A stretch of DNA of 64,000 nt from Brachybacterium alimentarium (GTDB lineage: Bacteria > Actinomycetota > Actinomycetes > Actinomycetales > Dermabacteraceae). The notes beneath the pieces are model-generated. The model saw only the letters and a program-made list of their open reading frames with translations. It did not search any database and had not been told where the DNA came from. The stretch spans positions 168,163 through 232,162 of the forward strand of contig NZ_NRGS01000004.1 in the NCBI RefSeq assembly GCF_002332425.1, read 5' to 3'. Below, piece by piece: positions 38,397-46,940 of this stretch; position 1 is the first letter of the stretch; every line of letters begins with the position of its first letter. Made by a program: the position numbers and the translations under genes.

Positions 38397-40070
38397 TCAG
38401 CCGTTGGCCTCGACGAAGCGCTCGCGCGCCGTGTTGAGCAGCTCGAGGTACCGGTCCACGCCGGCGGCCTCGAGCTCGGCGACGAAGGCGTCCCACTCGC
38501 TCATGTCCCGCTCGCCCATGATGAACTGGAGGGTGGCGGTATCCACGGCATCCTTGATCGGCGTCGCCAGGAGCGAAGCCTGCTCGAGCTCGGTCTCGTC
38601 CATCGGCGTGGGCGGGAACGGATCGCGCGGAGTGCGCGTGGCCAGGACGTCGTCGATGTACTGCACGAACTCGGGCGTGCTGTAGGACTCCTTCAGCGCG
38701 CGGGACTCGGTGGACTCGGCCGGGAAGGTCGAGAAGCCGAGGTCGGTCTTGATGTCGGTCTCGCCGTCGGCGTTCAGCGCGTAGTCGTCCAGCGAGTATT
38801 CGTCGTCGAGCTCGATCGTGCCGTCGTCCGACTTCGTGTAGGTCACGTCCTTCTCGCCCCAGCGCAGCATGTCGCGCGCGTCCGGGTTGAAGTAGAGCCA
38901 GTCGACGAACTGCAGTGTGGCCAGGAAGTTCTCGGACTTCGTGATCTCGGAGCTGAGCATGAAGCCGTGCCAGAAGTTGCGCGGCTCGACCATGTCGCCG
39001 GCCGGCCCGGCGGGCGGTGGGATGAGGGCCACCGAGAAGTTCCCCTCACCCACCGTCTCCTCCAGCGCCGTGGCGAACTCGATCGCCGTGCCGGAGGAGC
39101 CGGACGCCGCGAAGCACGTCTCCTTGGCGAACTTCTCGTCGACGCCCGCGGCACCGCTGCCGTCGTTCGAGTCCGTGAGCGACTCCTTGTCCAGCAGACC
39201 GTCCTCGACCAGACCGCGGAAGAACTCCACCAGCTGCTTGTACTCGTCGGTGGTGGCGGCGTAGACGAGCGTGCCGTCGGCGCCCTCGACCGCACCGTCG
39301 CCGAAGCCCCAGCCGGCCTTGGTGCCGAAGCCGTGGGCGGCGTAGTTGAGCATCGACTGGGCCTCGAAGCCGTCCGCCAGCGGGACGGAATCGGGGTACT
39401 TCTCCTTGATGAGCGTGAGCCCCTCGTGCACCTCCTCCCAGGTGTTCGGCACCGCGCCGGTGACCTCCTCGAAGACGTCCTTGCGGATGACCAGGCTGAA
39501 CACCGGGACGGAGACCTCCTGCAGGCCCGGCATCATGTAGTACTTGCCGTCGGCCTGCTTGAGATTGTTGATCATCTCGCCGAGCTCCCACTCCTCCACG
39601 TACTTCTGGAAGTTGGGCATCTTGTCGGCATAGTCGCTCAGCGGCACCACCGCCCCGGAGGAGACGAACGGGGAATCCTCGCCGGTGTAGACCAGCGGGA
39701 TCAGCGTCGGGGCGTCGCCGGCGCTGATGAGCAGGCTGCGCTTCTCGGTGGCGTCGCTGAACGGGATGTGCGTGAGCGTGATGTCGACGTTCGTGAGCTC
39801 CTTGATGAGGTCGAAGATCCGCCACGAGTCCTCGACGGGGACCTCCGGCCAATCGGTCCACAGCATGCTGACCTCGAACGGCTCTGCGGCTGTGAACTGC
39901 GTGTCCGCGGCGTAGTCCTCCATCGCGCCGACGCTCTGGGCCTCGGCGTCGATCTCTTCTCCGGCACCGGATCCGCAGGAGGACAGGGCCAGGGCCCCGA
40001 AGGCCGCCGCGGAGAGACCCACGAAGCTGCGCCGGGTCTGCGAGAGATGGAAGGGGTGTGACGTCGTCAT
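38397..40070 (-). CDS. LplA-like sugar-binding lipoprotein
   Basis: 557 residues, the longer type of binding protein that goes with LplB/LplC permeases. The leader has a twin-arginine pair (QTRRSFVGLSAAAFG) and a lipobox ALSSC with Cys32. The mature chain has an acidic linker, then VSMLWTDWPEVPVEDSW. GAGGAG precedes the ATG at 40070; the frame is open to 40286 without support. Its promoter lies in the 528-bp region shared with the divergent YesL gene. Confidence 0.5.
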   Translation of the reverse strand: MTTSHPFHLSQTRRSFVGLSAAAFGALALSSCGSGAGEEIDAEAQSVGAMEDYAADTQFTAAEPFEVSMLWTDWPEVPVEDSWRIFDLIKELTNVDITLTHIPFSDATEKRSLLISAGDAPTLIPLVYTGEDSPFVSSGAVVPLSDYADKMPNFQKYVEEWELGEMINNLKQADGKYYMMPGLQEVSVPVFSLVIRKDVFEEVTGAVPNTWEEVHEGLTLIKEKYPDSVPLADGFEAQSMLNYAAHGFGTKAGWGFGDGAVEGADGTLVYAATTDEYKQLVEFFRGLVEDGLLDKESLTDSNDGSGAAGVDEKFAKETCFAASGSSGTAIEFATALEETVGEGNFSVALIPPPAGPAGDMVEPRNFWHGFMLSSEITKSENFLATLQFVDWLYFNPDARDMLRWGEKDVTYTKSDDGTIELDDEYSLDDYALNADGETDIKTDLGFSTFPAESTESRALKESYSTPEFVQYIDDVLATRTPRDPFPPTPMDETELEQASLLATPIKDAVDTATLQFIMGERDMSEWDAFVAELEAAGVDRYLELLNTARERFVEANG

Positions 40071-40129
40071 GGCCGTCTCCTCGTCGAGATCATGGCCGTG
40101 CCGCGGAGAGCGGCCGGCTGAACGGGTGA

Positions 40130-40160
40130 TGCATGAACTGCGGGTGGTGCATGAACTGCA
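40130..40160. repeat. Direct repeat of TGCATGAACTGC
   Basis: TGATGCATGAACTGC is followed directly by TGGTGCATGAACTGC, an 18-bp spaced tandem duplication about 60-90 bp upstream of the LplA-like start, probably in its 5' leader. The role is unknown. Confidence 0.5.
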
Positions 40161-40312
40161 GACACTGCTGAATCCGATGGAGCGATGCTGCGCCCGTCCT
40201 GGGCGGAGTCCGGATCGGACCGTCAGGAAGCCGGGCGGCGATGATCGACCGCGCCCTGCTCCCCAGGCCTGACCGCCACGCGTCATCGCGGGACGGCAAA
40301 GCTAGTCAATAC

Positions 40313-40329
40313 TTTCGCTTAAGTTTCGA
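40313..40329. promoter_or_regulatory. Operator candidate TTTCGCTTAAGTTTCGA
   Basis: Two TTTCG half sites spaced 11 bp apart around the palindrome CTTAAG. Read on the minus strand it contains TTAAGCGAAA, shared with the site at 40508. It lies 240 bp upstream of the LplA-like gene, within its AT-rich promoter area. Confidence 0.5.
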
Positions 40330-40507
40330 CGTGATCTACAACCTAGCGGGCGCGATCGCGCGGGTCAAGAGGTTGAGCATCACCTGAGAATCGTGTCCAC
40401 GGCCGCGCGGAAATGCTCCTCACCAGCCCGATTGCGCACACAGCGGCCGAAGTGCGCTCCTCGATCAGCAGGATGGCAGGTCACATTTCCGCATCACCTG
40501 CCCATTA

Positions 40508-40522
40508 TTAAGCGAAACTTTT
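40508..40522. promoter_or_regulatory. Operator candidate TTAAGCGAAACTTTT
   Basis: It shares TTAAGCGAAA with the 40313 site in the opposite orientation, and its GAAACTT core resembles the motifs near lacI and the 60.8-kb promoter. It lies 77 bp upstream of the YesL start. Confidence 0.5.
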
Positions 40523-40598
40523 AGGTTTGGTGCGATATTTGGTGAGCACCCAGCCCACCGGAGCTCTCCGGCTCCCGGCAAGCACCCGAAGGAGGGCG

Positions 40599-41300
40599 AT
40601 GACGTCCCCATCGCAGAATCGCAGCGTCCTCACCAGTGTCACGGAGGGCATCTACTGGCTCGTCACGATCGACGCGCTCCTGGTGCTCGCGTGCTCCCCG
40701 ACGATCCTCGCCTGGACCCTGCTGCCCGCGGGACCGAGCAATGTGCTGGTCCTGGTGCTGGCCGGTGCGCCGCTGGTCCCGGCGGTCTCGGCCGCGCTCT
40801 ATGCCTGGCGTCGATGGTCCGAGGACCCCGACCTGGTCCCCGCGTCCCGCTTCCTGCACGGCTACCGGGTGAACCTCCTGGACAGCCTCAAGGTCGGGAT
40901 GCCGGCGGTGATCGTGCTCGGGATCCTCACGGCGAACGTCACCTTCGGCGCCCAGCTCGGCACCGCGGGCTTCAACGTCGCGTTCCTGATCCTCGGCGCG
41001 CTGGTGCTGCTGCTCCTGGTGCGCGCGCTGACGATCGTGTCGAACTTCAGCTTCCGCCTCGTGGACACGCTGCGACTCTCGGTGTTCACCCTGTTCGCCA
41101 AGCCGCTCTCGACACTCGCCCTGGTCTCGCTCGGGGTGCTCACGCTCGGACTCGTGCAGGTCGTCGGCGGCTTCGCCTTGCTGCTGACCGGCTCTCTGCT
41201 CACGGCGGCGCTGTGGCACTCGGAGAAGCCGGTCGCCCGGCTCCTCCGAGAGCGCTTCGTCAGTCCCGACGAGGAGCCGACGACGGCACCAGCCGGCTGA
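40599..41300 (+). CDS. YesL-family (DUF624) membrane protein
   Basis: 233 residues with five or six predicted membrane helices, including a first helix pair around ITEGIYWLV-like sequence and SPTILAWTLLPAGP, and a charged WRRWSEDPDLVPASRF loop. DUF624/YesL proteins are regularly encoded with LplABC importers and polysaccharide-degrading enzymes; their role is unclear. GGAGG lies 5 bases before the ATG at 40599. It is divergent from the LplA-like gene, and its last 41 bp overlap the convergent GH10 gene end. Confidence 0.5.
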   Translation: MTSPSQNRSVLTSVTEGIYWLVTIDALLVLACSPTILAWTLLPAGPSNVLVLVLAGAPLVPAVSAALYAWRRWSEDPDLVPASRFLHGYRVNLLDSLKVGMPAVIVLGILTANVTFGAQLGTAGFNVAFLILGALVLLLLVRALTIVSNFSFRLVDTLRLSVFTLFAKPLSTLALVSLGVLTLGLVQVVGGFALLLTGSLLTAALWHSEKPVARLLRERFVSPDEEPTTAPAG

Positions 41301-42513
41301 CGAGCCCGCCGCGCGGCACGGTGATCTCCTGGCTCTGCCCGTCGAGCTGCACCCTGTAGTCACCGGCGAAGCCCTCCAGGCGCACCACGCCGTGCTCGTC
41401 GGCCCGGTGCTCATCGCGATGGACCCACCACTGCTCGCGCACGAGCTCCTGCAGGGCGTGATAGCTCGGCTTCGGGGTGCCGTCACGTCGCACCAGACCC
41501 GCCGGGGCGCCGAGCCAGGCGGAGGCGTCGTCCAGCCCCCAGTAGGTCAGCGATTCCACGGCGGGGTGGGCGAGCACGGTGCGGTAGTGGCGCACCAGTT
41601 CGTCCGCCTGGCGCTCCTCGCCGTCCGGCGTCGAGGGCCAGGAGGCGACGACGTAGTCGTTGAGGTCGTCGATGTGCGAGGGCATGAGATCGCCGGAGAC
41701 GAGCGTCGTCTCGGTCATCTGCAGCGGGAGCCCGAAGCGGGAGAAGCGCTCGAGCACCTCGGCGATCTGCTCCTCACCCCGGTACCCCTGGTGCATGTGG
41801 GTCTGCAGACCGATCGCATCGATCCGCACACCCGCCTCGAGGCATTCCTCCAGGACGTGCTCGTACGCCGGGGTGAGGTCGAAGTCGTTGAGCACGAGTT
41901 GCGCCGTCGGGTCCGCCGCGCGCGCTGTCTCGACGGCGAGGCGGATGACGTGCATCCGGCCGCGGGCCTGCGCCAGGCGCGTCACCGCGTTCTCCTCGGC
42001 TGCGAAGACCGGCAGGATGACCGTCTCGTTGAGCGCGTCCCACTGATCGACGAGTCCGGCGAACTCTCTCGCCTCACGGGTGATGCGCGCCCGGATCGCC
42101 TCCTCGACGCCCTGGTCGTCCTTCTCCAGCAACCAGGTCGGGGCCAGGGTGTGCCACAGGAGCGGGTGCCCCTTGATCCTCACGCCTCGGTCGCGGAGGT
42201 GCAGCGCGAGGGCTCGCAGCCGGTCCGCGTCGGTCGTCCCGGGGGTCTGCTCGTACCAGCGCCAATAGAAGGGCAGGGTGGCCGTGTCGAAGAGGCCCAG
42301 CCACAGCCTCTCGAGTTCGGCGGCCTCGGGGTCGCCGGACTGCGCCAGCGTGAAGGCCGTGCAGCCGAAGCCGAAGGCGTGCCGCGTCTGCTCCACCGTG
42401 ACGAGTGCACCCGGGCGCGGGGCCCCGGCGGCGTCCACGACGTGCAGCTCGAGGGGTTCGAGCCGGCCTGCAGGGGCCGAAGCCCTCCGTGCCGCCGAGG
42501 ATGCCGCCGCCAT
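41260..42513 (-). CDS. GH10 endo-1,4-beta-xylanase, intracellular
   Basis: 417 residues. An N-terminal beta strand region (LELHVVDAAG, HAFGFGCTAF) leads into the GH10 barrel, with HPLLWHTLAPTWL, the acid/base Glu163 in WDALNET, QTHMHQGY and the nucleophile Glu268 in MTETTLVSG. A C-terminal strand domain follows. Without a signal peptide it must act on imported xylo-oligosaccharides. Its ATG overlaps the GH3 stop (TGATG), so the two glycosidases are translationally coupled. Confidence 0.5.
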   Translation of the reverse strand: MAAASSAARRASAPAGRLEPLELHVVDAAGAPRPGALVTVEQTRHAFGFGCTAFTLAQSGDPEAAELERLWLGLFDTATLPFYWRWYEQTPGTTDADRLRALALHLRDRGVRIKGHPLLWHTLAPTWLLEKDDQGVEEAIRARITREAREFAGLVDQWDALNETVILPVFAAEENAVTRLAQARGRMHVIRLAVETARAADPTAQLVLNDFDLTPAYEHVLEECLEAGVRIDAIGLQTHMHQGYRGEEQIAEVLERFSRFGLPLQMTETTLVSGDLMPSHIDDLNDYVVASWPSTPDGEERQADELVRHYRTVLAHPAVESLTYWGLDDASAWLGAPAGLVRRDGTPKPSYHALQELVREQWWVHRDEHRADEHGVVRLEGFAGDYRVQLDGQSQEITVPRGGLVSRLVPSSAPRRD

Positions 42514-44900
42514 CAGTTCCCCTCGGGGACGCTCGCCGTGACGTCGCCCGCTGCGGCGCCGACCGCTTCCGGCACCGGACCATCCAGCACCGGCGCCACC
42601 TCGATGGGGGTGTCGAGCACCCTGTCGCCATCGCCGACCACGCGCACCGCACCGGAGACCCGGAACGAGCCCTCGAGCCGCATGTCCTCGCTCGAGGAGC
42701 CCACACGCACGCGGAACTCGCCCGGCTCGACGATCCGCTGATGGTCCTCGCCCAGGAAGGAGGTGCGGTCGGCGTGCAGGCGGAAGGTCACTCGCTTGCT
42801 CTCCCCCGCCTCCAGCACGATCTTCGTGAAGCCGACCAGCCGCTTGAGCGGGCGCACCACGGAGGCGACGGGGTCGCTGAGATAGAGCTGGGCGACCTCC
42901 TTGCCGTCGCGATCGCCGACGTTGGTGACGGTCGCCGCGATCTCGACGGTGCCGTCGGCAGGGATCTCGTCGGCCGAGAACTGCAGGTCGGAGTACTCGA
43001 AGCGGGTGTAGCCGATCCCGAATCCGAAGGGGAACAGCGGCTTGGGGTCGATGTTCGAGATCCCGTCGCTGACCCAGGCGAGCACGGGAGCGAGGTAGGT
43101 GCCGGGCTGGCCGCCCATGCCGCCGGGGATGCCGATCGGCAGGCGCCCGGAGGGGTTCACGCGGCCCGAGAGCACTCCGGCGATCGCGCTGCCGCCCTCC
43201 TCGCCGGGCATGAACGCCTGCACGATGGCGGCGCAGCGGTCGACGTACGCGCCGAGCGCGTAGGGGCGTCCGGTGACCAGCACCAGCACCACCGGGGTGC
43301 CGGTGGCGAGCACCGCCTCGACGAGCTCGTGCTGAGCGCCGGGCAGCTGCAGGTCGGCCACATCGCAGCCCTCCCCGGAGGTGCCCGCCCCGAACAGGCC
43401 GGCGATGTCGCCGACGGCGAGCACGGCGACGTCCGCCGCCTCTGCGGCGGTGACGGCCTCAGCGATGCCGTCGGTCGAGGTGCCGGTGAAATCGGTCCCC
43501 GCGACGGTCGTGACCATCGAGTCCGGGAACTCGGCGGTCAGGCTCTCGCGGAGCGAGGGCACGGCGACCGACGTGCCGTTGTCCTCCAGGCGGGAGAGCA
43601 CGTGGTTGGTGAAGCTGTAGCAGCCCAGGAAGCTGCGCGGCTCGACGGCGCTGGGGCCGACGAGGGCGATGCGGCCGGGAGCGGCCAACGGGAGGACCTC
43701 GGCCTCGTTGCGCAGCAGCACGATCGACTCCTCGGCCAGGCGCCGGGCGAGCTCACGGTTCTCCACCGGGTCCAGATCGATCGCGTCGCCGGTGGTGGCG
43801 GCATCGAACTCGGGATCCAGCAGGCCCAGCTCGACCTTCTGGCGCAGCACGCGCCGCACCGCGGTGTCGAGCACCTCGACCTCGAGCTCACCGGCGTCGA
43901 TGGCGTCCAGCAGCTCGGGGAAGGTGTTGGTCTCGGGCAGCTCGACGTCCATGCCCGCGCGCAGCGTCGTCACGGCGGCGTCGCGAGTGGTCTCCACGAC
44001 GCGATGCATGGACTGCAGGAAGTTCACGGCCCAGTAGTCGGAGACCACGGTCCCCTCGAAGCCCCAGGTGTCGCGCAGGAGCTCGGTCATCAGCCAGCGG
44101 CTGGCCGCCGGGGCGATGCCGTCGATGTCGGCGTAGGAGTTCATCACCGCGTCGACCTTCCCGTGCCGCACGACCATCTCGAAGGGGACCAGGTCGATCT
44201 CGTGCAGCTCGCGGAGGCCGATGGAGACGGGGGCGTGGTTGCGGCCCGCCCGCGAGGCGGCGTGGCCGGCGAAGTGCTTGAGGGTCGCGATGACCCCGGC
44301 CCCCTGCAGGCCCTTCACGTACTCGGTGGCCAGGATGCCCGTGAGGTACGGATCCTCGCCCATGGTCTCCTCGATGCGCCCCCACCGGTAGTCGCGTACG
44401 ATGTCGAGCACGGGCGAGAGGCCGACGTGGGTGCCCAGCGCGCGCATGTCCGCCCCGATCCGGCCGGCCATCTCGCCGATCAGCTCGGGAGCGAAAGACG
44501 CCCCCCAGGCGATCGCGGCCGGGTAGGTGGTGGCCTCGTGAGCCATGATCCCCGTCAGGCACTCCTCGTGCGCAATGGCCGGGATGCCGTGCGGGGAGCC
44601 GGCGACGACGGCACTCTGCAGGCGACGCAGATTCTCCACCCCCTCCTCGGAGGTCAGCGGCGCGCTGCCGTAGGCGCGGGTGATGTGCCCCAGGCCGTTG
44701 CGGACCGCCTCCTCGAAGGGATCGCGCCCCTCGTCGAAGGTGGACTGCATGGGCGCGAAGCCCTCGGCGTCCCCGATCTCGGGCCGCTTCCAGTAGCTGC
44801 CGAGCTGGGCGATCTTCTCCTCAGGGCTGAGATCCGCCAACAGCGACTCCACGCGCTGCTCGACGCTCACAGAGGGGTCTCTCCACGGGGCAACGGTCAT
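42513..44900 (-). CDS. GH3 beta-glycosidase (beta-xylosidase/beta-glucosidase)
   Basis: 795 residues. The N-terminal TIM barrel has IPAIAHEECLTG, the substrate-binding KHFAGH (208-213) and the nucleophile Asp288 in GTVVSDYW. The alpha/beta sandwich holds LVGPSAVEPRSFLG, and the C-terminal fibronectin-III-like domain begins near VTNVGDRDGKEVAQLYLSDP. It lacks a signal peptide. It releases terminal xylose or glucose from short oligosaccharides, feeding XylA/XylB upstream. AAGGAG lies 8 bases before the ATG at 44900. It heads the GH3-GH10 operon, with a GAAAGCTTTC dyad 70 bp upstream. Confidence 0.5.
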   Translation of the reverse strand: MTVAPWRDPSVSVEQRVESLLADLSPEEKIAQLGSYWKRPEIGDAEGFAPMQSTFDEGRDPFEEAVRNGLGHITRAYGSAPLTSEEGVENLRRLQSAVVAGSPHGIPAIAHEECLTGIMAHEATTYPAAIAWGASFAPELIGEMAGRIGADMRALGTHVGLSPVLDIVRDYRWGRIEETMGEDPYLTGILATEYVKGLQGAGVIATLKHFAGHAASRAGRNHAPVSIGLRELHEIDLVPFEMVVRHGKVDAVMNSYADIDGIAPAASRWLMTELLRDTWGFEGTVVSDYWAVNFLQSMHRVVETTRDAAVTTLRAGMDVELPETNTFPELLDAIDAGELEVEVLDTAVRRVLRQKVELGLLDPEFDAATTGDAIDLDPVENRELARRLAEESIVLLRNEAEVLPLAAPGRIALVGPSAVEPRSFLGCYSFTNHVLSRLEDNGTSVAVPSLRESLTAEFPDSMVTTVAGTDFTGTSTDGIAEAVTAAEAADVAVLAVGDIAGLFGAGTSGEGCDVADLQLPGAQHELVEAVLATGTPVVLVLVTGRPYALGAYVDRCAAIVQAFMPGEEGGSAIAGVLSGRVNPSGRLPIGIPGGMGGQPGTYLAPVLAWVSDGISNIDPKPLFPFGFGIGYTRFEYSDLQFSADEIPADGTVEIAATVTNVGDRDGKEVAQLYLSDPVASVVRPLKRLVGFTKIVLEAGESKRVTFRLHADRTSFLGEDHQRIVEPGEFRVRVGSSSEDMRLEGSFRVSGAVRVVGDGDRVLDTPIEVAPVLDGPVPEAVGAAAGDVTASVPEGN

Positions 44901-44970
44901 GAGGTGCTCCTTCGCACGGCCCTCGAGGTGGCGGCGGCGCCGCACACCCCGACTGTTTCAGGCGCTTTTT

Positions 44971-44993
44971 GAAAGCTTTCTGTCGACTTTCGG
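44971..44993. promoter_or_regulatory. Operator candidate: GAAAGCTTTC dyad with a nearby ACTTTCGG
   Basis: A perfect 10-bp palindrome GAAAGCTTTC, then TGTCG and ACTTTCGG. The GAAA-CTTT core fits LacI-family operators of actinobacterial xylan genes. It lies 71-93 bp upstream of the GH3 start codon. Confidence 0.5.
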
Positions 44994-45060
44994 TCGTGGT
45001 CAGGCTAGAGCAGTCGACGGGCCGTGGTCAATGCCGGGTCACCAGCGACGCCTGGACGCA

Positions 45061-45105
45061 AGACGGAGCGCCTCCCCTGAAACTTTCTGGGGAGGCGCTC
45101 CGTCT
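45061..45105. terminator. Perfect 17-bp hairpin with TGAAACTTTCT loop
   Basis: AGACGGAGCGCCTCCCC pairs without mismatch with its complement across an 11-base loop. It can terminate transcripts from xylB (minus strand) before the GH3 promoter. The loop contains GAAACTTTC, the same core as the operator candidates. No U tract is present. Confidence 0.5.
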
Positions 45106-45139
45106 GAGGGGGCTGCATCGGGGAGTCGTGGGGCGATCA

Positions 45140-45229
45140 TGGGGCACCACGGGCGTCGTGCGGCGATCGTGCGGCACCACGGACGTCGTGCGGCGAACGT
45201 GCGGCACCACGGACGTCACGGGGCATCGG
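45140..45229. repeat. Three imperfect 30-bp tandem repeats (plus a partial copy)
   Basis: Units of about 30 bp built on GGCACCACGGACGTCGTGCG occur at 45140, 45170 and 45200, with a partial copy before them. They are non-coding. Confidence 0.5.
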
Positions 45230-45302
45230 GAGATGACGCGCGGCATCGCAGGGCATCACGGGGCAGCGCCCTGCTGCGGCGCTGCCGTGCTGCCCTTCTG
45301 CC

Positions 45303-45382
45303 GTGCTGCCGTGCTGCCGTGCTGCGGTGCTGCGGTGCTGCGGTGCTGCGGTGCTGCGGTGCTGCGGTGCTGCGGTGCTGCG
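45303..45382. repeat. 8-bp tandem array, GTGCTGC[C/G] x10
   Basis: Two GTGCTGCC and eight GTGCTGCG copies run without interruption and end 9 bp from the xylB stop. The period matches the other octamer arrays at 30.9 and 50.1 kb. Confidence 0.5.
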
Positions 45383-45391
45383 GAGTCAGGG

Positions 45392-46789
45392 TCAGCCCTT
45401 CGAGGCCCACTCCGCAGTGCGGTCCTTGAGCTCGCGATAGGCACCGAGCACCTCGGGGGTGGCCTCGGCCTCGACGGTCCGGCTGTCGGTGAGCGTCCAG
45501 GCCGGCGGCTCCTGATCGCCCGAGAGGGCCCAGGCCGCCTGGCGAGCAGCTCCGAGCGCGACGTACTCGGCGGCCGGGGCGATGGTCACCGCGCGCCCGA
45601 AGATGGCGGGTGCCAGCTGCTGCACGGCCTCGCTGCGCGCGGCGCCGCCGATCAGCGTGATGGTGGCGGCCGACGTGCCCGTGCGGTCCTCGAGCGCCGT
45701 GATGCCGTCGGCCAGGGAGCACAGCAGGCCCTCGACATAAGCCCGAGCGATGTCCTCCCGGGTGGTCGCGGTGCTCATCCCCGTGAGGGTGGCGCGGGCA
45801 TCAGGCCGGTTCGGGGTGCGCTCCCCGTCGAAGTACGGCAGCAGGGTGACGCCGCGCGCGCCGGGCACGCTGGCCAGGGCCAGCTGGGCCATCTCCTCAT
45901 GGGAGACGCTCAGCAGGGCGCGACCGGCCTCGAGGATCCGGGCGGCGTTGATCGTGGTGGCCATGGGCAGGAAGCGGCCGGTGGCGTCGGCGAAGCCGGT
46001 GACCGCGCCGGAGGCGTCGTTCGGTCGGGTGGGGCTGACCATCGCACACACCCCGGACGTGCCGATCGAGACGGACACGTCGCCTTCGCCCTGGGACAGG
46101 CCGAGGGCCGCACCCATGTTGTCCCCGGTGCCGGCGGCGATCGCGGCGCCGGAGGAGGTGCGGGCCATGATCTCCTGCGGCGATCCGGGCAGACGGGGCA
46201 GCTCGAGGCCCTTGCCCAGCGCCAGCTCGACCAGCTCGGGCTTCCACTCCTCGGTGCGGGTGGAGTAGTAGGCGGTGCCCGAGGCGTCCCCGCGATCCGT
46301 GAACGCCTCTCCCCCGCCGGCCAGGTGGCGGGAGACGTAGTCGTGGGGCAGCAGCACGCTCGCCGCGCGGCGCGCGCTGTCCGGCTCCTCGTCGCGCACC
46401 CAGCGCAGCTTGGACGCGGTGAAGGAGGCGACCATCAGACTGCCGATCTCCTCGACGGACGCCTCGGCGCCGCCCATCTCCTCGATGAGCGCCTCGGCCT
46501 GCGGGGCTGAGCGGGTGTCGTTCCACAGCAGCGCATCGCGCACCACCTCGCCCTGCTCGTCCAGCAGCACCATGCCGTGCTGCTGACCGCCCACGGAGAT
46601 CGCCTCGGCCCGCTCGAGCAGGGGGCCGGCGGCCTCGTCGACCGCGTCGAGCCAGGCACGAGGGTCCACCTCGGTGCCCTCGGGATTCGCCGCTCGACGC
46701 TCCTCGAGCACGGCACCGGTCTCGGCGTCGACGAGGAGAGCCTTCGTGGCCTGGGTGGACGAGTCGATTCCGAGAACCGTGGGGGCCAT
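45392..46789 (-). CDS. xylB: Xylulokinase
   Basis: 465 residues of the FGGY sugar kinase family. The N-terminal phosphate loop is LGIDSSTQATKALLVD; the substrate region has GGQQHGMVLLD and LLWNDTRS; DRGDASGTAYYS and the ATP-side GTSGVCAM, LPYFDGERTPNRPDA and TLIGGAARSEAVQQLAP complete the family pattern. It phosphorylates D-xylulose to xylulose-5-phosphate, the step after XylA. The ATG at 46789 has AAAGGA upstream; the longer frame to 46939 enters GCCAG repeats. It is 376 bp downstream of xylA on the same strand, with a large hairpin between them. Confidence 0.5.
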   Translation of the reverse strand: MAPTVLGIDSSTQATKALLVDAETGAVLEERRAANPEGTEVDPRAWLDAVDEAAGPLLERAEAISVGGQQHGMVLLDEQGEVVRDALLWNDTRSAPQAEALIEEMGGAEASVEEIGSLMVASFTASKLRWVRDEEPDSARRAASVLLPHDYVSRHLAGGGEAFTDRGDASGTAYYSTRTEEWKPELVELALGKGLELPRLPGSPQEIMARTSSGAAIAAGTGDNMGAALGLSQGEGDVSVSIGTSGVCAMVSPTRPNDASGAVTGFADATGRFLPMATTINAARILEAGRALLSVSHEEMAQLALASVPGARGVTLLPYFDGERTPNRPDARATLTGMSTATTREDIARAYVEGLLCSLADGITALEDRTGTSAATITLIGGAARSEAVQQLAPAIFGRAVTIAPAAEYVALGAARQAAWALSGDQEPPAWTLTDSRTVEAEATPEVLGAYRELKDRTAEWASKG

Positions 46790-46900
46790 CAGGAGGTCCT
46801 TTCCGAGGAACGGGGCGCGGAGGTTGCCGCAAGTCCCCAGAGTACGGGGCAGTATCGGCGTCGGCACCGAGCTGGAAGTGGTCGAGCACGGCATGGCCGG

Positions 46901-46930
46901 GCCAGGCCAGGCCAGGCCAGGCCAGGCCAG
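46901..46930. repeat. GCCAG pentamer array x6
   Basis: Six perfect GCCAG copies in the xylB leader, beside the hairpin. Confidence 0.5.
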
Positions 46931-46940
46931 GCCACGCAAT

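Larger units (their letters stand above)
40071..40598. other. 528-bp divergent promoter region of the LplA-like and YesL genes
   Basis: Two AT-rich islands (40298-40345 and 40480-40535) each contain TTAAGCGAAA, in opposite orientation and about 195 bp apart. A 13-bp GCATGAACTGC-type direct repeat lies at 40130-40160. The rest shows no gene. The layout suits a LacI-type regulator acting on both promoters, perhaps by looping. Confidence 0.5.
44901..45391. other. 491-bp gap between GH3 start and xylB stop
   Basis: It holds, from the GH3 side, a GAAAGCTTTC operator-like dyad, a perfect 17-bp-stem hairpin, about four imperfect 30-bp repeats and an array of ten 8-bp units next to the xylB stop. 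Short open frames exist but follow the repeat period and look non-coding. Confidence 0.5.

Noticed and set aside
42405..44972. 855-codon plus-strand frame over the GH3 gene
   Set aside because: Antisense shadow; the GH3 motifs are all on the minus strand.
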